From positions 1 to 64,000 of the forward strand of contig CBDCIT010000048.1 of the NCBI GenBank assembly GCA_965217615.1: a stretch of 64,000 bases of DNA, written 5' to 3'. The position numbers and the translations under genes are program-made. The stretch is from CAVOAK01 sp965217615 (GTDB lineage Bacteria; Pseudomonadota; Alphaproteobacteria; UBA8366; CAVOAK01). Shown here one piece after another: positions 17,464-26,241 of this stretch (position 1 is its first letter; each line of letters opens with the position of its first letter). The notes below the pieces were generated by a model. That model was not told where the DNA came from and did not search any database. It saw only the letters and a list, made by a program, of their open reading frames with translations.

Positions 17464-18837
17464 TTACAAGATAGCGCGGAAAGTCGACGATGCAAACGCA
17501 AACCGGGTTCCTCCGAGAGCTCTCAAGGGTACAAAACTAACACCGGGCACCGTCCTCAAGCCGGCGCCTGCGCCTTCACGGACATAGTTCAAGTGGGGTA
17601 CGGCGATCACCTCTTCAAGAGACCAGAATGCGGGCAGCGTCGGCCGGACCGCCGGCGGCAGGCGAGAGCGCTTGGAGGATGGACGGGAGGCAAGGATCTG
17701 GCGCCAACCTTGCGCACCCAGGCGCCGCACCGTCAGACCGATCAAACACGCATGAGGAAGCTTCGACCGTAGGCGGAAACGTCGATCCCACACGAGATCC
17801 TGGCGCGCGGGCAGCGCATCCGTCACCGCGGATGCCTCACGGCAAATTAGAAGGCGCCCTCTTACCGGTAAGACCCGGCAACCTCCCAACGTTATCCCAC
17901 CCCCGACACCGCCAGCCCGCAACCGAGCTAGCAGACGCTCCAGTTGCTCCAGGCGAGGAGGATGTTCGGCCCCAGACACACACGCCAAGGCCCGTCCAAG
18001 CAGCCGCAATCCAATTTCTTCAGATGCCTCAAGTAATGGTTCGGGCCGGAGAAGACAGTACCCTTCGCTTCGCGGCGATGCACAGCGCGCAGCGAGCGAC
18101 GTAACCGCAACCTCCAATGCCTCGCGTGCGCGCCCGAGACGCACCGATGTGCCCGATAGACGGGCCGCCGTCATGCCTTCCGCAGTCAGCTTTGGCGACA
18201 GGTTGCGGACCCGGACGCGGGCAAACCCCGTATCCAGGTTCGACGGATCTTCAATATGCGGCTGCTGGTAATGGTCGAGTGTGGCGATGAGACGATCATG
18301 GGCGACGCCAAGCAGTGGCCGCAGCAGCCGCACACTTGATAGTTCTGTCACGCCGGCCATCGCTGCAAGACCCTCAACGCCGCTACCGCGGGCAAGACGC
18401 AGCAGAAACGTCTCGGCCTGATCCTCTTGTTGATGACCCAGCGCCAGATGCAGCACACTGGCGCGCCTGCACCATCGTTCCATCAGCCGGTAGCGGGCGC
18501 TTCGTGCTTGCGATTGTATGTCGCCAGCGATCGGCAGCTTTGGCCGCCGCAAGATCTGGAAGTCAATTCCACGTGCGGCAAGCCAACGTCCCACTTGTCG
18601 CCCTTCGGCAGCCGATTCGGATCGTAATCGATGATCAACGATCAGTGCGGTAGTGCGACCTCCACGCGCCTTTGCCCAGTCATTCGTAAGTAAGGTCAGA
18701 GCCAAGCTGTCCCCACCACCAGAACAGCCGACCGCGATATGCGGCGACGCTTCGATTGCTCCCAACGCCGACATGCGCCGTGCAAATTCAGCGGAATCAA
18801 TCGGTTGCGCTATGCCCTTAGCTATGATGGAGCCCAT
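17464..18837 (-). CDS. tilS: tRNA(Ile)-lysidine synthetase
   Basis: Modifies C34 of the minor tRNA-Ile(CAU) to lysidine so it reads AUA. 457 residues. The N-terminal N-type ATP pyrophosphatase domain has the PP-loop VGCSGGGDSLALTLL, then LIVDHRLR and LALGHQQEDQAETFLLRLARGSGVEG is split across the core HxxDQxETxLxRLxRGxG pattern. C-terminal domains are typical but divergent. It lies between cpoB and ftsH, as usual in this lineage. Confidence 0.95.
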   Translation of the reverse strand: MGSIIAKGIAQPIDSAEFARRMSALGAIEASPHIAVGCSGGGDSLALTLLTNDWAKARGGRTTALIVDHRLRSESAAEGRQVGRWLAARGIDFQILRRPKLPIAGDIQSQARSARYRLMERWCRRASVLHLALGHQQEDQAETFLLRLARGSGVEGLAAMAGVTELSSVRLLRPLLGVAHDRLIATLDHYQQPHIEDPSNLDTGFARVRVRNLSPKLTAEGMTAARLSGTSVRLGRAREALEVAVTSLAARCASPRSEGYCLLRPEPLLEASEEIGLRLLGRALACVSGAEHPPRLEQLERLLARLRAGGVGGGITLGGCRVLPVRGRLLICREASAVTDALPARQDLVWDRRFRLRSKLPHACLIGLTVRRLGAQGWRQILASRPSSKRSRLPPAVRPTLPAFWSLEEVIAVPHLNYVREGAGAGLRTVPGVSFVPLRALGGTRFAFASSTFRAIL

Positions 18838-18857
18838 AGCCGCGTCTTGGCGACACG

Positions 18858-20210
18858 CTATTTGCAGCCGGTGCGGCCGAACTCACCCTTGGCATTCTCG
18901 AGAATACGCGTATTGGCATTCGGGAACTGCCCGAGCAATTCGGAATATGTCTTGCACGCCGCAGCTGTCTCCCCCACCGCGGCCAGCGACTTGCCGAGTT
19001 TGAGAAGATTATCGGGCGCTTTGGAGCCCTCGGGAAATCGTTCGTATCCGTCGGAAAAAATTATCGCTGCATCCGTGTATCGTTTACGCACGTAGTAAGT
19101 TTCGCCCAACCAATAATAAGCGTTGCCGGCACGCGCGTCCTCGGGATGTTGCTGAAGGAAAGCGCGAAGCGCCCGCTCCGCCGTTTCGAAGTCACGTTTT
19201 TGCAAGAGCGAGAACGCATAGTCGTATCTTTGTTTTGGCGTTCCAGGCGGAAGTATTGCCGGAGTAGACGCTTGCTGTATGACCTTTGGCGTAGTTGAAG
19301 GCGGTGCGGCTTGCCCCAAAGACAATGGACGTACCTGACCGGCTTTGGGAACTAGTCCCGACTGTCCCTGAACAGGTGCCAACGTCTGCGATTTACTGCC
19401 TTGCAACTGCGCGGTGGCACCCGATTGTACGGCGGTTATCTGCGATCCGGTAACTGTACCGAGACGTTTCTGTCCCAGGAGCAATCTGCTTGTCTGGCCG
19501 GCCGGAGCGGCTTGCTGATCACTAACTGCAGCTGTAGCACCGGTCGACGAGATAATTGTCGTGCCCTGTACGGACCCGAACTGTACCGCGCCAGCGCTGG
19601 GCGAACTCAGACCGACGACGGCAGTGCCCGTGCTTTGTCCAACACCGAGTTGGGTCTGCGACTGTTGCAATGGAACTTGCTGCACCGGTTGTGGCGGCGG
19701 CAAAGCAAATACTCTCGGCTGTGCAGCCTGCGGCGCAGCTGCTTGCGGTTGTGCCAATACCATCTGCATTGAGGACTCGAGTGACTGCAAACGCAAATCG
19801 ACGTCACCGACCAATCGGTCGAGACGGCTCGCCAAAGCGCCGATCGAGTACTCCAGTTCCTCAAGTTTTCCGGTGAGCTGTCGTAGCTGGCTATCGAGAC
19901 CTTGGATCTGCAGCAGCATACGGGACGAAACATCCGATTGGAGGCGAGACGCCGTCGCCGAAGAGGCGCTGCCTCGGGAACTGGCCGTGCCCTTGTAGAT
20001 ATATTGCTGAAGGTCACGCAGGTCCTTGCTCAGGCGCTGCAACTCCCTGAGCACCTGATTTTCCTGCGCTGCTGCCGGCGTCGCAATGCCCATGACAAAC
20101 GGCAATAAAACGCCCAACAGCAGAAACGCTGCACGTAGATGACAACGAACCGCCAGCCATTTCAGACCGGCGGTTTGCTCATCACTGGTAATGTCTGCTC
20201 GGTAGTTCAT
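18858..20210 (-). CDS. cpoB: Tol-Pal system protein CpoB (YbgF) with an unusually long linker
   Basis: Periplasmic coordinator that couples Tol-Pal constriction to peptidoglycan synthesis at the septum. About 450 residues. Hydrophobic signal segment near residues 28-50 ending ATPAAA, a coiled-coil trimerisation region (about 55-150, LRELQRLSKDLRDLQQYI and LDSQLRQLTGKLEELEYSIG), then about 160 residues of Gln/Ala/Ser/Pro-rich linker, and a C-terminal TPR domain (YDYAFSLLQKRDFETAERAL, YYWLGETYYVRKRYTDAA, LLKLGKSLAAVGE). E. coli CpoB has about 263 residues, so the linker accounts for most of the extra length. Start taken at 20210; 20222 is also possible. Confidence 0.9.
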   Translation of the reverse strand: MNYRADITSDEQTAGLKWLAVRCHLRAAFLLLGVLLPFVMGIATPAAAQENQVLRELQRLSKDLRDLQQYIYKGTASSRGSASSATASRLQSDVSSRMLLQIQGLDSQLRQLTGKLEELEYSIGALASRLDRLVGDVDLRLQSLESSMQMVLAQPQAAAPQAAQPRVFALPPPQPVQQVPLQQSQTQLGVGQSTGTAVVGLSSPSAGAVQFGSVQGTTIISSTGATAAVSDQQAAPAGQTSRLLLGQKRLGTVTGSQITAVQSGATAQLQGSKSQTLAPVQGQSGLVPKAGQVRPLSLGQAAPPSTTPKVIQQASTPAILPPGTPKQRYDYAFSLLQKRDFETAERALRAFLQQHPEDARAGNAYYWLGETYYVRKRYTDAAIIFSDGYERFPEGSKAPDNLLKLGKSLAAVGETAAACKTYSELLGQFPNANTRILENAKGEFGRTGCK

Positions 20211-20312
20211 GGCCCCAATCATGCGGCCAGTTTTCGGCGAGAATGTGGCAAGTGTTCGTTAGCAGAGATCCGCTTCTCAGCCAGCGAGAAAAAAGCCTCC
20301 TGATCTAATCCG

Positions 20313-20846
20313 TTAGCTTGCTCCTCCGGATTTTATCACGCCGACGGCGCGCCTATTTTGCGCCCAGGCCTCATCATTCGAGCCCAATACTGCCGGCCGC
20401 TCCTTACCGTAGCTAATCGTGTCAATCCGATTCGCTGAAATACCCAAGCTGATAAGAAACTCCTTCATGGAATTAGCGCGACGCTCACCCAAAGCTAGAT
20501 TGTATTCCCGTGTGCCCCGCTCGTCGCAATGCCCCTCAAGAAATAGAGTCACGCTCGGAAATGCCTTGAGCCACGCTGCTTGCTTCGAAAGCGTATCGAT
20601 TGAGGCCTGCGTAATATCGGATTTGTCAAATTCGAAGAAGATACGGTCACCAACATTTGCAACCCAGTCCTGAGCCGAACCCGGCGCAACAGACGGTGCA
20701 TCGGTAACATTCAGCGCCGGCGCTGCCGGCGTGGACGATTGTCCGGCTACACCTGTGCCCGCAGTCGCCGCAGATTCTTCAGGCTCGGTTGCGCACGCCG
20801 CAACAAGAATTGCAGCAGCACACAGGCTCAAAAATCTAAAGCGCAT
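20313..20846 (-). CDS. pal: Peptidoglycan-associated lipoprotein Pal
   Basis: Outer-membrane lipoprotein that ties the outer membrane to peptidoglycan and to TolB. 177 residues. The lipobox LVAAC puts the lipidated Cys near residue 18. The C-terminal OmpA-like domain has FFEFDKSDIT, LEGHCDERGTREYNLALGER and ANSMKEFL, the peptidoglycan-binding pattern. A strong AAGGGG ribosome-binding site lies just upstream of the ATG. The 166-bp gap to tolB is rich in inverted repeats, described separately. Confidence 0.97.
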   Translation of the reverse strand: MRFRFLSLCAAAILVAACATEPEESAATAGTGVAGQSSTPAAPALNVTDAPSVAPGSAQDWVANVGDRIFFEFDKSDITQASIDTLSKQAAWLKAFPSVTLFLEGHCDERGTREYNLALGERRANSMKEFLISLGISANRIDTISYGKERPAVLGSNDEAWAQNRRAVGVIKSGGAS

Positions 20847-20884
20847 TTATTTACCCCTTACAAAAGGAAGAAAAAGCGAGATCC

Positions 20885-20949
20885 TTCTACTTGGATGATT
20901 TCGTGAAGCCCCATTTCACTAATCCATATAAGCATGGAGACAAGTAGAA
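20885..20949 (-). other. Potential structured leader between tolB and pal (nested inverted repeats)
   Basis: A perfect 9-bp inverted repeat, TTCTACTTG at 20885-20893 and CAAGTAGAA at 20941-20949, encloses two smaller hairpins, GTGAA/TTCAC and TCCAT/ATGGA, giving a three-way-junction shape. It ends about 39 bases before the pal start on the coding strand. Two further inverted repeats lie upstream: ATAC-AAGC-GTAT and AACTTCT/AGAAGTT. There is no uridine run, so it is not a standard terminator. A cis-acting leader of pal, or an RNA-processing site, is possible but unproven. Confidence 0.35.
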
Positions 20950-21012
20950 TACAAGCGTATGCCTATAACTTCTCGTGTTTTTCAAGAAGTTAGTAACACT
21001 ACTTCGAAATCT

Positions 21013-22344
21013 TCAAGGAATCAATGGCGACCACGCTGGATCGGATGCATCCCCGGGCGTCACTACTTCGCGCAAATTATAGCCCGTTAAGTCGATCGAA
21101 TACACGCGCGTCGCTCCGCCGCGACCCAGCTTGTCCGTAGGCGATTCGCGGAAAAACATGAGGACCCGCCCGTTCGGTGCCCAGGTCGGCGCCTCCTCAA
21201 GGAAGCTCTTGCTCAATAGGCGTTCGCCGCTTCCATCCGGCCGCATGACGCCAATAAAGAATTTACCGCCATATTGCTTGGTAAACGCAATCAAATCGCC
21301 GCGCGGCGACCAAACAGGTGTCGCGTATCTGCCTTGTCCAAAACTGATCCGGCGGGCACTGCCGCCGGTCGCGTCCATTACATAAAGCTGCTTCGTCCCA
21401 CCACGGTCGGAGTTAAACACGATCTGGCGACCAGTCGGGTCATATGTCGCAGATGTATCAATCGCTGGATTGTTCGTTAGCCGCTTCGTCTTTCGGGTGC
21501 GCAGATCCATCGTCCAGATGTCCGAGTTACCATCCTTTGCATAGGATAAGATGATGGAGTTCCCGTCGGGCGAGAACCGGGGCGCGAAGGTCATGCCTTG
21601 GAAACTTCCAATCAGCTCTTGGCGGCCGGTATCAATGTTGAACAAGTAAACACGCGGCGTATTATTGAAGTATGAAAGGTAGGTGATCTCCTGCGCGGTT
21701 GGTGAAAAGCGCGGTGTGAGGACCAGATTGCTCCCGTCGGTCAGAAACCGATGGTTGGCGCCGTCCTGATCCATGATTGCGAGACGTTTAACGCGCCGGC
21801 GTTTAGGGCCTCCTTCGGCGATATAAACGACTCTGGTGTCAAAGTATCCGTCCTCACCGGTGACGCGTTGATAAATTGTATCGGCAATGATGTGTGCGAC
21901 CCGCCGCCAGTTGACCTTAGCCGTCGAAAAGGTCCGACCGACCATCTGTGCTTCGGCAAAGACATCCCAAAGACGCATTTCAACGCGCACTTGACCATCC
22001 GGCTGCAATTGCACGTTGCCGTTGACCAGCGCCTGGGCATTGATAACGCGCCAGTCCGAAAACCGCGGTCCGACGTTCAACGATTCCGGATCCTGCAAAA
22101 AGGCGCGCGAATCGATTGGCCGAAACAGGCCTGATCGTTCCAAATCGGCGGCGATTACGCCCGCAATGTCGCGACCGATTTGTGCTTCTTCGAGCGCTTT
22201 GCCGAAGATATCGGAAATTGCAATCGGCAACGGCTCGACGTTGCCACGAGTAATATCAATCCGCACTTCGGCGGCTGTTCCAGTGATGCTCAGGAGAAGC
22301 ACGACAACCGACATCAAACAGGTACGCCGGATAGCAAATTTGTT
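21013..22344 (-). CDS. tolB: Tol-Pal system beta-propeller protein TolB
   Basis: Periplasmic propeller that binds Pal and TolA. About 443 residues. Cleavable signal peptide (TCLMSVVVLLLSITGTAAE). N-terminal domain followed by the WD40-like TolB repeats: FSPDGNSIILSYAKDGNSDIW, TYDPTGRQIVFNSDRGGTKQ is one unit in pieces, WSPRGDLIAFTK, WAPNGRVLMFFRE. Start chosen at 22344 (MNKFAIRR), which gives a standard signal peptide; 22365 would add seven residues and overlap less well with tolA. Confidence 0.96.
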   Translation of the reverse strand, partial: NKFAIRRTCLMSVVVLLLSITGTAAEVRIDITRGNVEPLPIAISDIFGKALEEAQIGRDIAGVIAADLERSGLFRPIDSRAFLQDPESLNVGPRFSDWRVINAQALVNGNVQLQPDGQVRVEMRLWDVFAEAQMVGRTFSTAKVNWRRVAHIIADTIYQRVTGEDGYFDTRVVYIAEGGPKRRRVKRLAIMDQDGANHRFLTDGSNLVLTPRFSPTAQEITYLSYFNNTPRVYLFNIDTGRQELIGSFQGMTFAPRFSPDGNSIILSYAKDGNSDIWTMDLRTRKTKRLTNNPAIDTSATYDPTGRQIVFNSDRGGTKQLYVMDATGGSARRISFGQGRYATPVWSPRGDLIAFTKQYGGKFFIGVMRPDGSGERLLSKSFLEEAPTWAPNGRVLMFFRESPTDKLGRGGATRVYSIDLTGYNLREVVTPGDASDPAWSPLIP

Positions 22345-22372
22345 CATCGACAACGGATCTAGCATCTCTTGA

Positions 22373-23224
22373 TCAGAACATATCTCGTGGATTGAAACTC
22401 AGAACCATATTCTTCCATTCTTCATATTTCTTTGGCGGCAGTCGCAGCGGACTGCAGCGCGGATTGAGTACGGCCCGCAGTGCGCTTTCGGACGCGGCGC
22501 GGAAGAAGGGGTCACGTGCCGCGCGGGCGCTGTCGACGAGCTCCGCAGTAATTACCGTCCCATCCGAATTAAGTTGAAGACGGATATCGACGACGAGATT
22601 CTCTGCGTCTCGGGCACCGGCGGGCACGTTCCAACAGGGCTCGATTTGCCGTCTCACCGAATCGCGTTCACTCATCGTTAGCGAACCACCGAGACGCGCC
22701 AATTTCTTCTGCGACGGAGTTTGATGACGTTTCAACGCCTCCGCCACCTCTTGTGCCAGCGTTTTCACGGGCTTTGGTTTTTCCTGTGGCGCTTTGTTCT
22801 TGAGGTTTTCGACAGTCTTCAGCACGGAAGAAAAATTGTCGGGCGGCGATGGCTTGGCGACCGGCTTTGGCGGTGGTGTCCTCTTGGGAGCGGGTATCTC
22901 TTTGGGTGGCAGCGCCGCCACTTTCTTCGGCTTGGGAACCGGCGGTGGTTTCACCTCTGCCTTCGGAACCAGATCTGGCACTGGCGGCGGTCGTTTTGCT
23001 GGCGGTACGATCTTCTTTGCAATCGGCGGTGGGGGCTTCGGCGGCGCCTTGGGCAACGGCTTCTTGGGCAGCGGCGGTGTGGGTGTCTCCGCAAAAAGGG
23101 CTACCTCGACGGCAATCGCCTGGTCGAGGTCAAGAGGCGCGCGGGCGCTAAACGGGTTGCTGATCCAAGCCGCCGCGAATACGGCAAGATGAAGTGCGCC
23201 CGATATGATTACCGCGTTTCGCAT
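22373..23224 (-). CDS. tolA: Energy transducer TolA
   Basis: Inner-membrane protein linking TolQR to TolB-Pal. 283 residues: one N-terminal membrane helix (AVIISGALHLAVFAAAWI), a long Pro/Lys-rich middle (PKAPPKPPPPIAKK and similar) instead of the Ala-rich helix of E. coli TolA, and a C-terminal TonB-like domain (VRRQIEPCWNVPAGARDAEN, VVDIRLQLNSDG). It sits between tolR and tolB with 8-bp gaps. Confidence 0.93.
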   Translation of the reverse strand: MRNAVIISGALHLAVFAAAWISNPFSARAPLDLDQAIAVEVALFAETPTPPLPKKPLPKAPPKPPPPIAKKIVPPAKRPPPVPDLVPKAEVKPPPVPKPKKVAALPPKEIPAPKRTPPPKPVAKPSPPDNFSSVLKTVENLKNKAPQEKPKPVKTLAQEVAEALKRHQTPSQKKLARLGGSLTMSERDSVRRQIEPCWNVPAGARDAENLVVDIRLQLNSDGTVITAELVDSARAARDPFFRAASESALRAVLNPRCSPLRLPPKKYEEWKNMVLSFNPRDMF

Positions 23225-23232
23225 TCGCTAGA

Positions 23233-23697
23233 CTATCGTTTGGATTTCGGCCGAAAGTCTCGTGGTAACTCCGCCAGTAGCGAGACCTTCTTGTATCCGG
23301 CGACGCTAACTCGTCCCATGACTTCCATAACGCGGCCATATTGAATCGCCTGGTCGCCCCGGACATAGATCCGAATTTCCGGGTTCGCGCCCGTTATTGC
23401 CTGCAAGCGAGGGATGAGATTTTCGAGCGGCGTCGCAGCTTCCTGAATAAAGATAACCCCGCTCTTGTCTATGGAAATCACCAGCGGCTCATCGGAGTCG
23501 TTTATCGTCGCCGCTTCGGTCTTCGGCAGGTCCACGGGCACGCCCACCGTAAGCAAAGGCGCGGTGATCATGAACACAATTAGCAGCACGAGCATGACAT
23601 CGACGAACGGAGTCACGTTGATTTCTGACATCGGCCGATAACGCGACTGTCGATCGACGAGGCCAAACTGTTTTCCGTTGCCCAGCGAGGCCGGCAT
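23233..23697 (-). CDS. tolR: Biopolymer transport protein TolR
   Basis: ExbD/TolR family, 154 residues. Single membrane helix with the proton-path Asp in NVTPFVDVMLVLLIVFMI, then a periplasmic domain (VDLPKTEA, VYIRGDQ-type strand IYVRGDQAIQYG). It works with TolQ as the proton-driven motor of the Tol-Pal system. It follows tolQ after 3 bp. Confidence 0.97.
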   Translation of the reverse strand: MPASLGNGKQFGLVDRQSRYRPMSEINVTPFVDVMLVLLIVFMITAPLLTVGVPVDLPKTEAATINDSDEPLVISIDKSGVIFIQEAATPLENLIPRLQAITGANPEIRIYVRGDQAIQYGRVMEVMGRVSVAGYKKVSLLAELPRDFRPKSKR

Positions 23698-23700
23698 CGC

Positions 23701-24432
23701 TCAGCTCGCCTCTTCCAGTTGGCGCGACAAAATTGCGCTGAACTCACCCGCGAACGCTTCAAGCCGGCCGGCATATCTGCCGAGATCGTTGGAAAGTTTG
23801 TTGTAGGCAACAACCGCCGGAATTGCTGCCACCAGACCCAATGCGGTGGCGAACAGCGCTTCGACAATTCCTGGTGCGACAACCACGAGGCTGGTTTGCT
23901 TGGAAGCGGCAATGGCCTGAAAACTACTCATAATTCCCCAGACAGTGCCAAACAAACCGATGAACGGTGCAGTCGAGCCAACCGAAGCGAGGAATGTCAT
24001 GTACTTCTCAAGCTGCTCCATTTCGCGCCCGAGCGTGATCTGCATCACCCTCTCGATACGCTGCTGCAATCCGCCTTGGACTGTATCCGTTTGGCTCAGT
24101 CCACGCTCCGAGGAGCGACGCCATTCCCGCATCGCAGAGGAAAATACTGCGGTCATCGGATCGAGTGGCCGTCGGCCTACGCGCTCGTAGAGATCATCGA
24201 GAGAGCCACCCGACCAAAACGACTCTTCAAATTTGCCGGCGAAGGAATGGAGGTTCTTAAGTCGGACGACCTTCTCGAAAATTATTGCCCAGCTCCAGAC
24301 CGATGCCACGATCAAGACAAGGATTACGAATTTGACGATCCAATCGGCCTGCAGGAAGAGCCCCCAAACCGTCAGATGTGAGGCCGAAACGGACCCGCCA
24401 AGGGTCACACTGTCGATTATGCCCTGCTCCAT
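23701..24432 (-). CDS. tolQ: Proton channel component TolQ
   Basis: MotA/TolQ/ExbB family, 243 residues, three membrane helices (about 28-48, 135-160 and 175-200). The second and third helices show APFIGLFGTVWGIMSSF and ALFATALGLVAAIPAVVAYN, the family signature. First gene of the tol cluster in this window. The acyl-CoA thioesterase gene ybgC, usually just upstream, is not found in the 112 bp before ruvB. Confidence 0.97.
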   Translation of the reverse strand: MEQGIIDSVTLGGSVSASHLTVWGLFLQADWIVKFVILVLIVASVWSWAIIFEKVVRLKNLHSFAGKFEESFWSGGSLDDLYERVGRRPLDPMTAVFSSAMREWRRSSERGLSQTDTVQGGLQQRIERVMQITLGREMEQLEKYMTFLASVGSTAPFIGLFGTVWGIMSSFQAIAASKQTSLVVVAPGIVEALFATALGLVAAIPAVVAYNKLSNDLGRYAGRLEAFAGEFSAILSRQLEEAS

Positions 24433-24544
24433 ATGGCGTTCTCGTTACTGGTTTAAGTCAATTGCATTACGTATCGGTGTGTTTCGGCGAATGCATTCAA
24501 GTGGAATTGTGAAGCGGCGCCCGGTCCGAAGATCGGCCGTTTGA

Positions 24545-25630
24545 TCAGCCATTTTCACCATCCACACCGCCAATAAGGTCAAGCTGCGCGACTGCCGTCT
24601 TTGGCGCGGTCAACCCCATATAAGACCAGCCGCGCGCCGTCAGCAGACGTCCGCGTGAAGTCCGCTGCAAAAGCCCCTGCTGAATAAGAAACGGCTCGAC
24701 CACCTCTTCCAAGACATCACGCTGCTCGGCAAGCGCCGCCCCTAGCGTTTCGACACCGACTGGGCCGCCGTCATAGTTTTCCGCAAGACAGGTCAGGTAG
24801 CGCCGGTCCATCGTGTCCAGGCCACTTTGATCGACATCAAGACGGCCGAGCGCGGCGTCCGCGACGGTCGCGTCAATCGAGGACAGGCCGTCAACCGCTG
24901 CAAAGTCTCGAACGCGCTTCAACAAACGGCCAGCGACTCGCGGTGTTCCACGGCTCCGCTTGGCGATCTCAGTTGCACCACCCGAGGTCAGGGCAATGTC
25001 GAACACACCGGCCGCCCGTTCGACGACGAGCTGCAATTCCTGCTCGGTGTAAAACTCCAGCCGAAGCGGAATTCCGAAACGGTCGCGCAGTGGCGTCGCT
25101 ATCAAGCCTGATCGCGTCGTAGCGCCGATCAGCGTAAAGGGCGGCAGATCAATCCGGATCGAACGCGCGGCAGGCCCTTCGCCGATGATGAGGTCCAGTT
25201 GAAAGTCCTCCATGGCCGGATAAAGGACCTCCTCTACGGCCGGATTGAGACGATGTATCTCATCGATAAACAAAACATCGCGGGGCTGGAGGTTCGTTAG
25301 GACGGCCGCCAAGTCGCCCTGCCTTGCGAGTATTGGGCCCGACGTCGTTCTAAAGCTCACACCTAGTTCGCGGGCGACGATTCGCGCCAGCGTCGTCTTA
25401 CCGAGGCCTGGCGGGCCAGAGAACAGCAAGTGGTCAAGCGCCTCGCCACGCCCTGAAGCAGCCTGAATGAAGACGGCCAAGTTCTTACGGACAGTGGTCT
25501 GGCCGATAAACTCGTCAAGTGATTGCGGTCGAAGCGACGCCTCGGCACCATCCTCGTTGACGATGTCGGGAGTAACGAGCCGTTCGCCGCCGTTGTCGCC
25601 AACTACGCTCTCTCGAGCAGCGTCGTTCAC
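24545..25630 (-). CDS. ruvB: Holliday junction branch migration helicase RuvB
   Basis: Motor ATPase of the RuvABC resolvasome. 361 residues. Motifs in order: RPQSLDEFIGQ, Walker A FSGPPGLGKTT, Walker B LFIDEIHRLNP, sensor I IGATTRSG, sensor II GTPRVAGRLLKRVRDFA, and the C-terminal winged helix (LIQQGLLQRTSRGR). The start overlaps the ruvA stop by 4 bases. Confidence 0.98.
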   Translation of the reverse strand: MNDAARESVVGDNGGERLVTPDIVNEDGAEASLRPQSLDEFIGQTTVRKNLAVFIQAASGRGEALDHLLFSGPPGLGKTTLARIVARELGVSFRTTSGPILARQGDLAAVLTNLQPRDVLFIDEIHRLNPAVEEVLYPAMEDFQLDLIIGEGPAARSIRIDLPPFTLIGATTRSGLIATPLRDRFGIPLRLEFYTEQELQLVVERAAGVFDIALTSGGATEIAKRSRGTPRVAGRLLKRVRDFAAVDGLSSIDATVADAALGRLDVDQSGLDTMDRRYLTCLAENYDGGPVGVETLGAALAEQRDVLEEVVEPFLIQQGLLQRTSRGRLLTARGWSYMGLTAPKTAVAQLDLIGGVDGENG

Positions 25631-26241
25631 TGACTAAGCTCCTGCAAGCCGGCGAGTATCAACTCGTCTAGCGGCGGGTCCTCCCCGAGCCTGCCGCCAG
25701 CTCGCGCAATTGCGCCGAATGCTTCAGTTCGGCCATATCCGAGGTTCGTAAGCGCCGAAACGGCATCCTCGTTGACCGACACGGAGGCTCTCGCTCCATT
25801 GGTGCGATCGCTCGATTTTCCATCGATCAAGATCGGCAGTGCGCCAACTTTATCCTTCAACTCGGCGACGATGCGCGCCGCCAGCTTCGCGCCAACGCCA
25901 TTTGCGCGAGAGACCGCCGGCTTATCCGCAGCCGCTATCGCCTGTGTCAGATCGGTTGGACTGAGCACGGTCAAGATCGCGAGCGCAACTCGGGCACCAA
26001 CTCCTTGGACCGTTGTCAGCAGCCTGAACCATTCTCGCTCGGTCGGATCGGCAAAGCCGTATAGATTGATATGGTCTTCGCGGACATGCGTCTCGATTTG
26101 TAGGCGCACCGTATCGCCTACAGGCGCCAATCCTTCGAGTGTGGAAGCTGAACAAAAAACGAGATAACCGACGCCTCCAACGTCGACGACGGCCCAATCC
26201 TCGCCACTCGAATCGAGCCGACCAGTTAACACGGCGATCAC
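25627..26241 (-). CDS. ruvA: Holliday junction branch migration protein RuvA
   Basis: Tetrameric junction-binding protein, 204 residues. N-terminal OB fold (MIAVLTGRLDSSGEDWAVVD, GVGYLVFCS), central helix-hairpin-helix motifs (LLTTVQGVGARVALAIL, ANGVGAKLAARIVAELKDK) and the C-terminal RuvB-interacting domain (ALTNLGYGRTEAFGAI). It overlaps both ruvC and ruvB by 4 bases, a tightly coupled operon. Confidence 0.98.
   Translation of the reverse strand: MIAVLTGRLDSSGEDWAVVDVGGVGYLVFCSASTLEGLAPVGDTVRLQIETHVREDHINLYGFADPTEREWFRLLTTVQGVGARVALAILTVLSPTDLTQAIAAADKPAVSRANGVGAKLAARIVAELKDKVGALPILIDGKSSDRTNGARASVSVNEDAVSALTNLGYGRTEAFGAIARAGGRLGEDPPLDELILAGLQELSQ

Noticed and set aside
22721..23344. Plus-strand frames of 100-207 codons opposite tolA
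   Set aside because: Low-complexity shadows of the Pro/Lys-rich TolA codons.
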